Positions 9,794-18,012 of a DNA stretch of 64,000 nt are shown in pieces. Source of the DNA: Solirubrobacteraceae bacterium. GTDB taxonomy: Bacteria > Actinomycetota > Thermoleophilia > Solirubrobacterales > Solirubrobacteraceae. The position numbers and the translations under genes were made by a program. Position 1 is the first letter of the stretch; each line of letters begins with the position of its first letter. Under the pieces are notes generated by a model that saw only the letters and a program-made list of their open reading frames with translations, ran no database searches and was not told the origin of the DNA. The DNA lies in NCBI GenBank assembly GCA_017882455.1, contig JADGPL010000015.1, positions 24,032 to 88,031 on the forward strand, read 5' to 3'.

Positions 9794-11711
9794 TCGCCTT
9801 CGCCCCGGCTCTGCGCCGCACGTGCGGTCGTGGCGGTGAGGTGCACGGAGAAGGCATGGCCGCCGAGCACCCCGCTGAAGTGATGGGCGCTGCTGACGCG
9901 CAGCTGGCCCGCGGCCGCAGCCGATCCCGAGACGGTGATGGTGGCCGTGGACCCCTTCGACCTGAGCAGCAGGCTGGTCGAGATCGTGCCGCTGATCTGC
10001 ACCCCTGGGATGTAGGAGTAGCGGCTGAGGACGGCCGTGGTCTTGGTGATCCTCACGTCACCTCCGCGCAGGCCGCCGAAGTGGGCACCGACGGGCACCC
10101 CCCCGACGTTGATGCCGATCAGGACGATCGCGTGCTCGAGATCGCGGATCGAGTCGACGGCCGCCGTGAGCGTTCGCCCCGGGGCGCCCGCTACGCCAGG
10201 GGTCGAGGGCACATTGGCGAGCGAACGCGGAGCCGACGGCGTGGGCGCGAAGTCGTTTGCGCTCGAACGGCACGAGCCGACGGGGGTGGCGGCGAAGAAC
10301 GCCACGAGCGCCACGTGCGAGCATTCGCTGAGGTCGCTGCCGATGACCGAGTGCCCCGTGTAGGGAACCACCAGCAGCTGGGCATCGGGGATCAGCTTGG
10401 CGACCGTGCGGGCGTTTTCGGTCGGGGTCCGCAGGTCCTGTCCGCCCGAGAGGATCAGCGTGGGGACGTCGGGCAGCGGCGCTTCGGCGGGCGGCGCGGG
10501 AGCGGCGTCCGGCCAGGATATGCACGCGGGGATGCTTTCGTAGAGCAGCCCGGAGGCGGGGGAGAACGGATAGAACGACGATGCGGGAACGGCGCTCAAC
10601 GCGGCTTCCACTTCGTTCTCACGGGTGCTCACGGGCGCTGTGCGCCCCCACGGGAACGGCGTCTCCTCGCAGGAGGTGGCGAAGTACAGGGCTTCATCGA
10701 CCGTGTTGCTTTCTTCGTTGGGGCGCGTCGACGGCGCGCTGGCCCCCAGAGCCTCGATGCGCAGTAGGGGCGACGGGTCGCCGGCGAGCGCCGCATGCAC
10801 GGCTGCGGGCATCTCGGCGCGCAGCGCCGGGTCCAGATCGCCCGCCAGCAGCAGCTTGTAGAGCACTGGTGAGGTGAGTGAGAGCTTGACCGGCTTGCCC
10901 TGCGGGTCGTACACGACCCCCGTCAGGCGCCTGACATCCAGGCGATTCACCAGCCGCGCGACGTCGGCGACCGGCGAGGTGGTCACGCCGTTGCACGCTC
11001 CGTGGCTGCACAGTTCGAGCAGAGCCGGCGTCATAGCCTTGAAGGTGCTCACCCGGAAGGCTTCCGGTCCGGCGGGGGTCTCGGTCGAGTCGAGTACGAG
11101 CGCCTCCACGTTCTGGGGGTAGCGCTCGGCGTACTCGAGCGCGACCTTGGTGCCGTAGGAGGTTCCGTAGAGCACGAGCTTTTCGTATCCGCCGGCCTGC
11201 CGCAGCGCCTCGATGTCGGCGACCGATTCACTGGTCGTGTAGCTGCCGCGCGCCGGCCCCAGTTCACCTGCGCATCGTTCCATCGCTTCGCCGAGGCTGA
11301 GGCGCGAGTTGCTCGTGAGCGCGTCGCATCTGAGCGCCCCCGACGCGCCCGTGCCGCGCTGGTCGAACACGAGCAGATCGCGCGTGCTCAGGGCTGGTGC
11401 GATCGCCTGTGCGATGAATTCGGCCAGCGGGGTCGCCGCCTGCCCCGGGCCGCCAGCCAGCGCCACCACCGCGTCCCGGCTGGGGGTGCTCCCCGCCAGG
11501 CGGCGCTCGACGCTGAGCGAGATCGTTCCGGGAAGCCTTTCCGTTCGGTCAAGCGGAACGGCGAGGGTCGTGCACGAGAACACGGTGCCTTTGGCGCATG
11601 GCCCGAAGGGAAGGCTGGATGCCGTCGAGGCGGCCGGCCAGCTCAGGAGTGCCAGCACCGGTAGCAGAGCCACCAGCACGGAAGTGGGAGCTCTCCTGCG
11701 CATCCCCTCCG

Positions 11712-11717
11712 ACAATA
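11712..11717 (-). promoter_or_regulatory. -10 element of the TAP-like hydrolase gene
   Basis: TATTGT (minus strand) ends 8 bases before ATG 11703. A GGAGGGG lies directly against the ATG, so both a leaderless and a short-leader reading are possible. Confidence 0.4.
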
Positions 11718-11750
11718 GCTGCCGCCGCCCTGGGATTCGCCACCGGGCGC

Positions 11751-11756
11751 TAGGGT
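11751..11756 (+). promoter_or_regulatory. -10 element of ridA, leaderless
   Basis: TAGGGT ends 8 bases before the ATG at 11765 and there is no ribosome site, predicting a leaderless transcript. Confidence 0.45.
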
Positions 11757-11764
11757 TGCACGCG

Positions 11765-12151
11765 ATGGCCCAGGAGCGCGAGATCATCGATGCCACGGGC
11801 GCGCCGCCGGCGATCGGGCCCTACAGTCACGCGGTGCGGGTCGGAGGACTGCTGTTCTGCTCGGGACAGATCCCGCTCGATCCGGCAACCGGCGAGCTCG
11901 TGGGCGAGACCGCGGCTGAGCAGGCGGGCCGCTGCCTGGAGAACCTGCAGGCGGTCTGCGCCGCAGCTGCGACCTCGCTCGAGCGTGCTGTGCGGCTGAC
12001 GATCTACATGACCGATCTCGGCGAGTTCGCCACGGTCAACGAGGTGTACGGATCCTTCTTCGGCGAGCAGCCGCCGGCCAGGGTCACGGTCGGCGTGGCC
12101 CAGCTGCCGAAGGGCGCCTACGTCGAGATCGACGCCGTCGTGGCGCTGTAG
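11765..12151 (+). CDS. ridA: RidA-family enamine/imine deaminase
   Basis: A 128-residue trimeric Rid/YjgF protein that hydrolyses reactive enamines and imines such as 2-aminoacrylate to keto acids and ammonia. The sequence shows GAPPAIGPYSHAV near residue 11, LFCSGQIPLDP at about 30, the family-typical RLTIYMTDLGEF in the middle and PARVTVGVAQLPKGAYVEIDA with the conserved catalytic-site Arg and Glu near the C-terminus. The start at 11765 gives standard family length; the longer open frame upstream is antisense to the hydrolase gene. Its last 34 bases overlap the 3' end of the convergent marR-type gene. Confidence 0.93.
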   Translation: MAQEREIIDATGAPPAIGPYSHAVRVGGLLFCSGQIPLDPATGELVGETAAEQAGRCLENLQAVCAAAATSLERAVRLTIYMTDLGEFATVNEVYGSFFGEQPPARVTVGVAQLPKGAYVEIDAVVAL

Positions 12152-12597
12152 TCCTCGCCTTTGGTGGGCTCGACGCCGTAGAGCGCGCGTGACAGCAGCC
12201 GCCACAGGGTGGCCCGCTCCTCGGGGTCGAGCGGCGCGAGCACCTCGTCCTCGATGCTCTCCTGTTCGTGCTCGGCCCTCGCCAGGGCGCGGCGACCCTG
12301 ATCTGTGATGTCGACCAGATGACGTCTGCGGTCCTGGGGATCGCGCCGGCGCGCCACGTGTCCGAGAGCCTCGAGCTCGTTGAGCAGGAGCACCACGTTG
12401 TTGGCGTCCATGCACAGCGCGTCTGCGAGCTCCTGCTGGGGCGCGCCGTCGTGGTCGCGCAGGTAGCTGAGCGCCATCAGCAGGCGCATGTGCATTCCCA
12501 GCAGCTCCTCGTTGCTGCGCCGGTAGACCTGCTTTGCCAGGCGCGTGAGCAGCACCATCGATCCGGGTGGACAGGAGACACAGTTCTCATCGCTCAT
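12118..12597 (-). CDS. MarR-family transcriptional regulator
   Basis: A 159-residue winged-helix repressor-type protein. The DNA-binding region is visible as QQELADALCMDANNVVLLLNELEALGHVAR-type helix-turn-helix and wing (roughly residues 55-95) followed by DPQDRRRHLVDITDQGR, the hallmark MarR wing. Helices at both ends would form the dimer. N-terminal MSDENCVSCPPG contains two Cys, which might sense oxidants (inference). It is divergent from the adjacent DHA2-type drug exporter, the classic arrangement for a local repressor of an efflux pump. Start 12597 lies 9 bases from a perfect TATAAT, so the mRNA is probably leaderless and autoregulated from the shared 111-bp gap. Confidence 0.9.
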   Translation of the reverse strand: MSDENCVSCPPGSMVLLTRLAKQVYRRSNEELLGMHMRLLMALSYLRDHDGAPQQELADALCMDANNVVLLLNELEALGHVARRRDPQDRRRHLVDITDQGRRALARAEHEQESIEDEVLAPLDPEERATLWRLLSRALYGVEPTKGEDYSATTASIST

Positions 12598-12606
12598 AGC
12601 CGTCGG

Positions 12607-12612
12607 ATTATA
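12607..12612 (-). promoter_or_regulatory. -10 element of marR-type gene
   Basis: A consensus TATAAT on the minus strand lies 9 bases before ATG 12597. The -35 region is weak (ACATGA at about 17 bases). The surrounding 111-bp intergenic DNA is markedly AT-richer than its neighbours. Confidence 0.55.
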
Positions 12613-12650
12613 CCACGGCGTAGCAACCATCATGTATAGATAGATAATAC

Positions 12651-12678
12651 TTGAAACAGGGATGATCCTTGCTATGGT
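12651..12678 (+). promoter_or_regulatory. promoter of the MFS exporter gene
   Basis: TTGAAA (12651-12656) and TATGGT (12673-12678) are separated by 16 bases, giving a start near 12685 and a leader of about 24 bases containing GGAAGGAG before ATG 12709. TAGCAA occurs in opposite orientations at 12621 and 12669 and may be part of an operator for the divergent MarR protein (inference). Confidence 0.5.
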
Positions 12679-12708
12679 GTTCCTTTCGCGCAACTCGGAA
12701 GGAGCACC

Positions 12709-14250
12709 ATGAGCGTCACAAGAGCCATTCCCAGACCACAGATCAACGCCGCCACAGGCGACTCGGAGCGCAAACGCGACCGCCGGCGGTGGTTGGCCTT
12801 GGCGGTGCTGTGCCTCGGTCAGCTGATGATGGTTCTCGACTCGACCATCGTCAACGTGGCGCTGCCCTCGATCCAACACGACCTGAGCTTCAGCCAGGGC
12901 AACCTCACGTGGGTGATGAACGGCTACCTGATCACCTTCGGAGGCTTTCTGCTGCTCGCGGGCAGGCTCGGCGATCTCGTGGGGCGCAAGAAAGTGTTCC
13001 TGACGGGCCTGGTCATGTTCACGGCCGCATCGGTCCTGTGCGGAGTGGCCTCCAGCCAGGCGATGCTGATCGGCGCGCGCCTGCTGCAGGGAGTGGGCGG
13101 GGCGGTCGCCTCGAGCGTGATCCTGGCGATCATCGTCACCGAGTTCACGAGCGCGGCCGACCGCGCCAGGGCGATGGGCGTCTATGCATTCGTCTCCGCC
13201 GGCGGCGGCTCGATCGGGCTGCTCGCGGGTGGCGCGCTCACGCAGTCGCTGGACTGGCACTGGATCTTCTTCGTCAACGTGCCGATCGGGGTCCTCGCCC
13301 TGCTGCTCGGCTCACGCCTGATCGAGGAGAACGAGGGCATCGGGCTGGCGGGAGGGGTCGACGTCCTCGGCTCGATCCTGATCACGGTGGCGACCATGAT
13401 CGGCGCCTTCGCGATCGTCAAGTCCAGTGAATTCGGCCTGCTCTCGGCTCGCACGCTCGGCGCCGCAGGCACCTCGCTGGCGCTGCTCGGGGCGTTCCTG
13501 GCGCTCGAGAACCGCTTGGCCAATCCGATCATGCCGCTGCGGATCCTGCGGCTGCGGATGTTGATGGGCTCGAGCCTCGTGCGCGGGCTGCTGATCACCG
13601 GGATGTTCTCGGCGTTCTTCCTCGGCTCGCTCTACCTCGAGCGGGTGCTTGGCTACAACGCGATCGACACCGGCCTCGCGTTCATGCCGCTGACGATCTC
13701 GATCGGCGTGATGTCGGCGGGCGTCTCTGCGCGAGTCGCGCAGCGCTTCGGTCCGCTCAACCTGCTCGCGGTCGGCCTGCTCGGCATCGTGGCGGGCCTG
13801 TTGCTGCTCACCGCCCAGGGGCTGCACCCGGCCTACTTCCCGGGGCTGTTCTTCGCCTTCCTGCTGCTCGGCTTGGGGGCCGGCGCCTCCTTCCTGCCCC
13901 TGCTGACGATCGGGATGTCGGACGCTCCCGCGCGCGACGCGGGCCTGGCCTCGGGCATCATCAACGTCTCGGTGCAGCTGTTCGGTGCGATCGGCCTGGC
14001 CTCGCTGGGCACGATCGCCACCGACCACGCCAGGGCGTTGAGCGCCAGCGGGCACACGCTGTCGCAGGCCCTGACCGGCGGCTACCACCTCGCCTACCTC
14101 GTCGCGGCCGTGTGCGTGGCCGTCGGGATCGTGGCCGCGTTCGTCGTGCTGCGCCCGCCGTCGGCCTCGGTCGGCCAGCTGATCGAGGAGGAGGAGCGGC
14201 GTCTCGCCGAAGGCGTCGGCTCCGCCCAGCCGGTGGCGCAGGCCGCCTGA
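12709..14250 (+). CDS. MFS transporter, DHA2 (14-TM) drug:H+ antiporter family
   Basis: A 513-residue multidrug-exporter-type membrane protein. Hallmarks are LDSTIVNVALPSIQ in the first membrane segment (motif D1 of DHA2), the loop 2-3 motif GRLGDLVGRKKVF, and LLQGVGGAVASS (motif near TM4-5). Hydrophobic segments are consistent with 14 TM helices. It probably expels a lipophilic toxin using the proton gradient. Strong ribosome site GGAAGGAG. The divergent MarR-family gene is the likely regulator. The gene ends at a long bidirectional hairpin shared with the convergent acyl-CoA synthetase. Confidence 0.93.
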   Translation: MSVTRAIPRPQINAATGDSERKRDRRRWLALAVLCLGQLMMVLDSTIVNVALPSIQHDLSFSQGNLTWVMNGYLITFGGFLLLAGRLGDLVGRKKVFLTGLVMFTAASVLCGVASSQAMLIGARLLQGVGGAVASSVILAIIVTEFTSAADRARAMGVYAFVSAGGGSIGLLAGGALTQSLDWHWIFFVNVPIGVLALLLGSRLIEENEGIGLAGGVDVLGSILITVATMIGAFAIVKSSEFGLLSARTLGAAGTSLALLGAFLALENRLANPIMPLRILRLRMLMGSSLVRGLLITGMFSAFFLGSLYLERVLGYNAIDTGLAFMPLTISIGVMSAGVSARVAQRFGPLNLLAVGLLGIVAGLLLLTAQGLHPAYFPGLFFAFLLLGLGAGASFLPLLTIGMSDAPARDAGLASGIINVSVQLFGAIGLASLGTIATDHARALSASGHTLSQALTGGYHLAYLVAAVCVAVGIVAAFVVLRPPSASVGQLIEEEERRLAEGVGSAQPVAQAA

Positions 14251-14263
14251 GACGGGCTCTGGA

Positions 14264-14299
14264 GACCCGCCGCGCGCGCAGCCTGGCGCGTGGCGGGTC
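14264..14299. terminator. long bidirectional hairpin between convergent genes
   Basis: GACCCGCC + GCGCGC pairs with GCGCGT + GGCGGGTC: a 14-bp stem with one G-T wobble and an 8-base loop, placed exactly between the stops of the MFS gene and the acyl-CoA synthetase gene. Without a T-run, but the longest hairpin seen in an intergenic gap here. Confidence 0.6.
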
Positions 14300-15794
14300 A
14301 GCCCGCGCGCAGCTCTGCCCGCTTGATCTTCCCCGAGGGCGTCTTCGGCAGCTCCTCGGCGAAGTCCACGATGCGGGGGTACTTGTAGGGGGCCGTCTGG
14401 CTCTTGACGTGCTCCTGGAGCTCGCGCACGAGCTCCGGCGAGGCGGTGGCGAGGCCCTCGCGCAACACGACCACGGCGCGCACGACCGCGCCGCGCTCCT
14501 CATCCGGCGCGGCCACCGCCGCCGCTTCGGCGACGGCCGGGTGGGCGACGAGCGCCGACTCGACCTCGAAGGGGCCGATGCGGTAGCCGGCCGAGACGAT
14601 CACGTCGTCTTCGCGGCCCTCGAAGTAGAGCCAGCCCTCACCGTCTTCGCTGACCCGATCCCCGGTCCTCCACGGCCCCCCCGCGCGGCGGTCCTCGGCG
14701 CTCCAGGCGCCGCTCGCGTCGCGGTGCACCTGCTCGCCGAGATAGCCGAGGAAGAAAGTGGGGACGCTCGCGGGATCGACGGTCAGCTCGCCATCGACGA
14801 CCGACAGCCGCATCCCAGGGAGCGCCCTGCCCATCGAGCCTGGCCTGGCGGGGACGTCGTGGGGTATGCCGGTCAGCTGGCCGGTCTCGGTCTGGCCGTA
14901 GCCGTCGCGAATCTGCAGGCCCGTCGCCTGCTCCCAGGCGCGCAGGACCTCTGGGTTGAGCGCCTCGCCCGCCGCGACCGCGCCGCGCAGATGAGCCAGC
15001 GGGCGCAGCGCCACGCGCTTGGCGATCACGCGGTACTCGGTGGGGGCCATGCACAGCACGTCCACGTGCTCGCGCTCCATCAGCTCCAAGCGCTCGCGCG
15101 GGTCGAAGCGCGCGTCGTGCAAGAGCGCCGCGGCGCCCGACAGCCAGGGCGCGATGAACACGTTGCGGGCGGACTTCGACCAGCCGCTGGCGGCGGTGCA
15201 CCACACGAGATCTCCCCGGCGGGCCCCGAGCCAGTAGCCGGCCTGGACGCGCTGACCGTCGAGGTAGCGCTGGGCGTGGACGACCGCCTTGGGCTCACCC
15301 GCGGTGCCACTGGTGAACGTGATCAGGCACGGGTCCTGCTCGCCCAGCTCGACGGCCGGTGCGGGTGCGGAGGCGAACAGCGCCTCGTCGTGGATGTAGA
15401 TGACGGGCTGGGTCGGCGCGGCCGCCTCCAGCTCGAGGCGATTGCGCTCGTCGGCCACGATCAGAGCGGGTCCGGCCACGGTGAGGCGCAGGCGCAGGTC
15501 CTTGGCGCGGAGCTGCTCGGTGCACGGCAGCACCACTGCGCCGATGCGAAAGCAGGCCAGCATCGTGAGCACCCACTCGGGGCGGTTGCCGATCAGCGTC
15601 ATCACCACATCGCCCCGGCCGATCCCGTGCTCCCGCAGCGCCCCCGCCATCCGCGCGGAGCGATCGGCCACCACGGCGAAGCTCCACTCGCGCCTCGCGC
15701 CCTCACGCGAGAGCTCCAGCAGGGCGAGGTCTCCCGCCGGCGCCTGATCGACCACGTCGCGGGCGAAGTTCACGCCGGTATTCTCCCTGAACAC
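14298..15794 (-). CDS. acyl-CoA synthetase (AMP-forming)
   Basis: A 498-residue ANL-superfamily ligase that activates a carboxylic acid via an acyl-adenylate to its CoA thioester. The ATP loop TFTSGTAGEPKAVVH (about residues 158-172), GYGQTETGQ (about 295-303), the hinge region with YFEGREDDVIVSAGYRIGP and the C-terminal catalytic Lys in PSGKIKR are all present. The pattern WCTAASGWSKSARN resembles medium-chain/benzoate-type (MACS) synthetases more than acetyl-CoA synthetase, whose length is about 650. GTG start. It is divergent from the acyl-CoA dehydrogenase at 15824, so the pair may act on one acid-degradation route (inference). Confidence 0.88.
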   Translation of the reverse strand: MFRENTGVNFARDVVDQAPAGDLALLELSREGARREWSFAVVADRSARMAGALREHGIGRGDVVMTLIGNRPEWVLTMLACFRIGAVVLPCTEQLRAKDLRLRLTVAGPALIVADERNRLELEAAAPTQPVIYIHDEALFASAPAPAVELGEQDPCLITFTSGTAGEPKAVVHAQRYLDGQRVQAGYWLGARRGDLVWCTAASGWSKSARNVFIAPWLSGAAALLHDARFDPRERLELMEREHVDVLCMAPTEYRVIAKRVALRPLAHLRGAVAAGEALNPEVLRAWEQATGLQIRDGYGQTETGQLTGIPHDVPARPGSMGRALPGMRLSVVDGELTVDPASVPTFFLGYLGEQVHRDASGAWSAEDRRAGGPWRTGDRVSEDGEGWLYFEGREDDVIVSAGYRIGPFEVESALVAHPAVAEAAAVAAPDEERGAVVRAVVVLREGLATASPELVRELQEHVKSQTAPYKYPRIVDFAEELPKTPSGKIKRAELRAG

Positions 15795-15823
15795 GCTTAA
15801 TTCGACCTTGGAGCCTTGATCAG

Positions 15824-17038
15824 ATGGCCGTAGCTGCCACCCCGTACACCGAGAAGACCGATGAGCAGAAGGCGATCACCGAGATGGTGCACCAGTTCGT
15901 CGACGAGCAGATCCTGCCCAACGCCGAGCACTACGACCACGAGGACGAGTTCCCCGGGCCGATCGTCGAGCAGATGAAGGAGCTGGGGCTGTTCGGGGTC
16001 ACGATCCCGGAGGAGTACGGCGGGATGGGTCTCGACCTCACGACCTACGCGATGATCGTGGAGGAGCTCTCACGCGGGTGGATCTCGATCTCGGGCGTCA
16101 TCAACACGCACTTCATCGGCTCCTACCTGCTGATGAAGTTCGGCAACGAGGAGCAGAAGCAGAAGTACCTGCCGCGGATGTCAACGGGCGAGATCCGTGC
16201 GGCCTTCTCCCTCTCTGAGCCCGAGCTCGGCTCGGACGTGCAGGCGATCAAAACGGCGGCCAAGAAGACGCATGACGGCGCCTACGAGATCAACGGCCAG
16301 AAGATGTGGGTCACCAACGGCCTGCGCTCGGACCTCGTGTTCGTGCTCGTCAAGACAGACCCGAACGCCGAGAAGGCCTACAAGGGCATGACCTGCTTCA
16401 TCGCCGAGAAGGAGGGCGGCGTCGGCGAGAACACCGGCGCCTATGCCGGCCTCACGGTGCCGCCGCAGCTGCGCAAGATGGGTTACAAGGGCGTCGAGTC
16501 CACCGAGCTCGTCTTCGATGGCTACCGCTGTCCGGCCGAGAACATCCTCGGCGGCGAGGACGCCGGGCTGAACAAGGGCTTCCCTCAGATGATGGACGCG
16601 CTCGAGGTCGGCCGCGTCAACGTGGCCGCGCGCGGCGTGGGCATCGCCCAGCGGGCGCTCGAGCTCGGCCTGCGCTACTCGCAGGAGCGCAAGACCTTCG
16701 GCAAGCCGATCGCCGAGCACCAGGCGATCCAGTTCAAGCTCGCCGACATGGCCACGCAGGTGGACGCGGCGCGCCTCTTGACGCTGCGCGCCGCACGCCT
16801 GAAGGACGCCGGCGAGCGCTCGGACCTGGAGGCGGGGATGGCCAAGCTGTTCGCCTCCGAGGCCGGCCGTTTCTGCGTCGAAGAATCGTTCCGCATACAC
16901 GGCGGCTACGGCTATTCGAAGGAGTATGAGATCGAGCGCCTCTACCGCGACGCGCCGCTGCTGCTGATCGGCGAGGGCACCTCGGAGATCCAGCGCATGG
17001 TGATCGGCCGCAAGCTCCTGCAGCGTCATAAGATCTGA
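15824..17038 (+). CDS. acyl-CoA dehydrogenase, candidate methylsuccinyl-CoA dehydrogenase
   Basis: A 404-residue FAD flavoenzyme that introduces a trans double bond into an acyl-CoA. It has AAFSLSEPELGSD (substrate/FAD region, about residues 126-138), MWVTNG, FGKPIAEHQAIQFKLADM and the C-terminal LLIGEGTSEIQR with the catalytic Glu. The segment SRGWISISGVINTHFIG resembles, from memory, the Streptomyces acyl-CoA dehydrogenase encoded beside ccr and meaA (SCO6469 region), so methylsuccinyl-CoA dehydrogenase (Mcd) of the ethylmalonyl-CoA pathway is a reasonable guess. This is inference: characterised proteobacterial Mcd proteins are longer (about 550 residues). The other pathway genes lie at 21-35 kb. 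Confidence 0.88.
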   Translation: MAVAATPYTEKTDEQKAITEMVHQFVDEQILPNAEHYDHEDEFPGPIVEQMKELGLFGVTIPEEYGGMGLDLTTYAMIVEELSRGWISISGVINTHFIGSYLLMKFGNEEQKQKYLPRMSTGEIRAAFSLSEPELGSDVQAIKTAAKKTHDGAYEINGQKMWVTNGLRSDLVFVLVKTDPNAEKAYKGMTCFIAEKEGGVGENTGAYAGLTVPPQLRKMGYKGVESTELVFDGYRCPAENILGGEDAGLNKGFPQMMDALEVGRVNVAARGVGIAQRALELGLRYSQERKTFGKPIAEHQAIQFKLADMATQVDAARLLTLRAARLKDAGERSDLEAGMAKLFASEAGRFCVEESFRIHGGYGYSKEYEIERLYRDAPLLLIGEGTSEIQRMVIGRKLLQRHKI

Positions 17039-17087
17039 CAAGACAGCTACGGGCCGTTACGCGCCCCGGAAGGGAAGAACCTGCCAT

Positions 17088-17462
17088 ATGGCCGATGACG
17101 CCAAGGCTCTGATCGAGCTTGCAACCCGCCGCTTCATCGGCGAAGTGCCTGCGCTCGAGCCGATCAAGCTGGTGGTCGGCGTCGAGCTCAAGGGCAGGGG
17201 GGACGTCCAGCACTTTCGCCTCGAGATGCCCGGCCTGAAGGTCACGAAGGGCCCGGCGGCCGACGCCCGCGTGCGCGTGGACATGCGCCGCGAGTTCTTC
17301 AACGTGATGGCGCGCGAAGCCAAGGTCGCCGACTGGGTCGAGGCTTTCACCTACGGCCAGGCCAAGGCCTCGGGGCCCGAGCAGTTCATCCGCCTGATCG
17401 TCAACGTGGTCGAGCGCCAGCAGGAGCGCGAACGCACGCGCAAGACGCACCGGCCGGCCTGA
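17088..17462 (+). CDS. SCP2 sterol-binding-like protein
   Basis: A 124-residue soluble protein resembling the SCP2 lipid-carrier fold: alternating strands KLVVGVELKGRGD, HFRLEMPGLKVTKG, ARVRVDMRREFFNVMA and a terminal helix rich in Glu/Arg. SCP2-like domains bind acyl-CoAs or hydrophobic ligands. It follows the acyl-CoA dehydrogenase by 49 bases in the same direction, so a lipid/acyl-CoA carrier role for that enzyme is plausible (inference). The start follows GGAAGGGAAGAACCTGCCAT-like purine-rich DNA ending with ATG at 17088. Confidence 0.7.
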   Translation: MADDAKALIELATRRFIGEVPALEPIKLVVGVELKGRGDVQHFRLEMPGLKVTKGPAADARVRVDMRREFFNVMAREAKVADWVEAFTYGQAKASGPEQFIRLIVNVVERQQERERTRKTHRPA

Positions 17463-17530
17463 GGGCTTCCTCGGTTCCCGCGCCCCGTCGGTCTCCTGCA
17501 GAGCAGGGCTGCTCAGGGGCGCAGGGCAGC

Positions 17531-17620
17531 TCAGTGGTAGGAGGTGAGCTGCTGTGCCAGGAACGCGAGCGATCCCAGCAGGAAGACGCACATGACGATC
17601 AGGGAGAAGTTTTCGTTCAC
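17531..17620 (-). CDS. 29-residue putative membrane protein
   Basis: A short frame starting GTG and reading MNENFSLIVMCVFLLGSL followed by AFLAQQLTSYH: a short polar N-terminus, one uninterrupted hydrophobic helix (about residues 5-24) and a polar tail. GGAGG lies about 11 bases upstream. It sits in the 290-bp gap between the SCP2-like gene and the ferredoxin gene and would otherwise be missed. The organisation resembles single-pass small subunits that stabilise larger membrane complexes (CydX-type), but no partner is identifiable here. Reality of translation is unproven. Confidence 0.45.
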   Translation of the reverse strand: MNENFSLIVMCVFLLGSLAFLAQQLTSYH

Positions 17621-17754
17621 GCTCTGTCTGGCCTCCGGGCTACAGGATAGGGAACACGGCGGGCAGGTGGGAGAGCTCCCGGGCCGCGGGATGCAAACGA
17701 TGCCGGGCCGGGGCCGACGGGGGCGCCAAGGGGGCGCCCCCACGGCGGTGAGCT

Positions 17755-18012
17755 CTAGGCGAGGACCGCGTCGCCGTCGTAGAGCTTGACGATCTTCACC
17801 GCCCCATCCGCGCCGGCGGCGGCAGCTGCGTCGAGGCACAGGCGGCAGAGGACGCACTCGTCGAGGTTCTTCTCGACTATCTCCAGGCTGCCGTCGGCGC
17901 TCTGCGCGAAGATGTCCACCGGACACGCCTCGGTCAGCTTGCGGGCGAGCTCGGTGTCGGCTGCCACCTGATCGTCGACCTCGACGGCGATGAAGATACC
18001 GTCCTTCCTCAT
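17755..18012 (-). CDS. single-cluster [4Fe-4S] ferredoxin-like protein
   Basis: An 85-residue protein with four cysteines: C30-P31 in EACPVDIF and C53, C56, C59 in ECVLCRLCL. In two-cluster bacterial ferredoxins the CP cysteine of the first motif and the CxxCxxC of the second motif coordinate the same cluster; this protein keeps exactly those four and lacks the other four, so one [4Fe-4S] cluster is predicted. Its ATG overlaps the sucD stop by 4 bases (ATGA), so it is translated with sucCD. A role as electron carrier for a 2-oxoacid:ferredoxin oxidoreductase or another partner of the CoA-ligase step is possible but inferential; no oxidoreductase adjoins. Confidence 0.75.
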   Translation of the reverse strand: MRKDGIFIAVEVDDQVAADTELARKLTEACPVDIFAQSADGSLEIVEKNLDECVLCRLCLDAAAAAGADGAVKIVKLYDGDAVLA

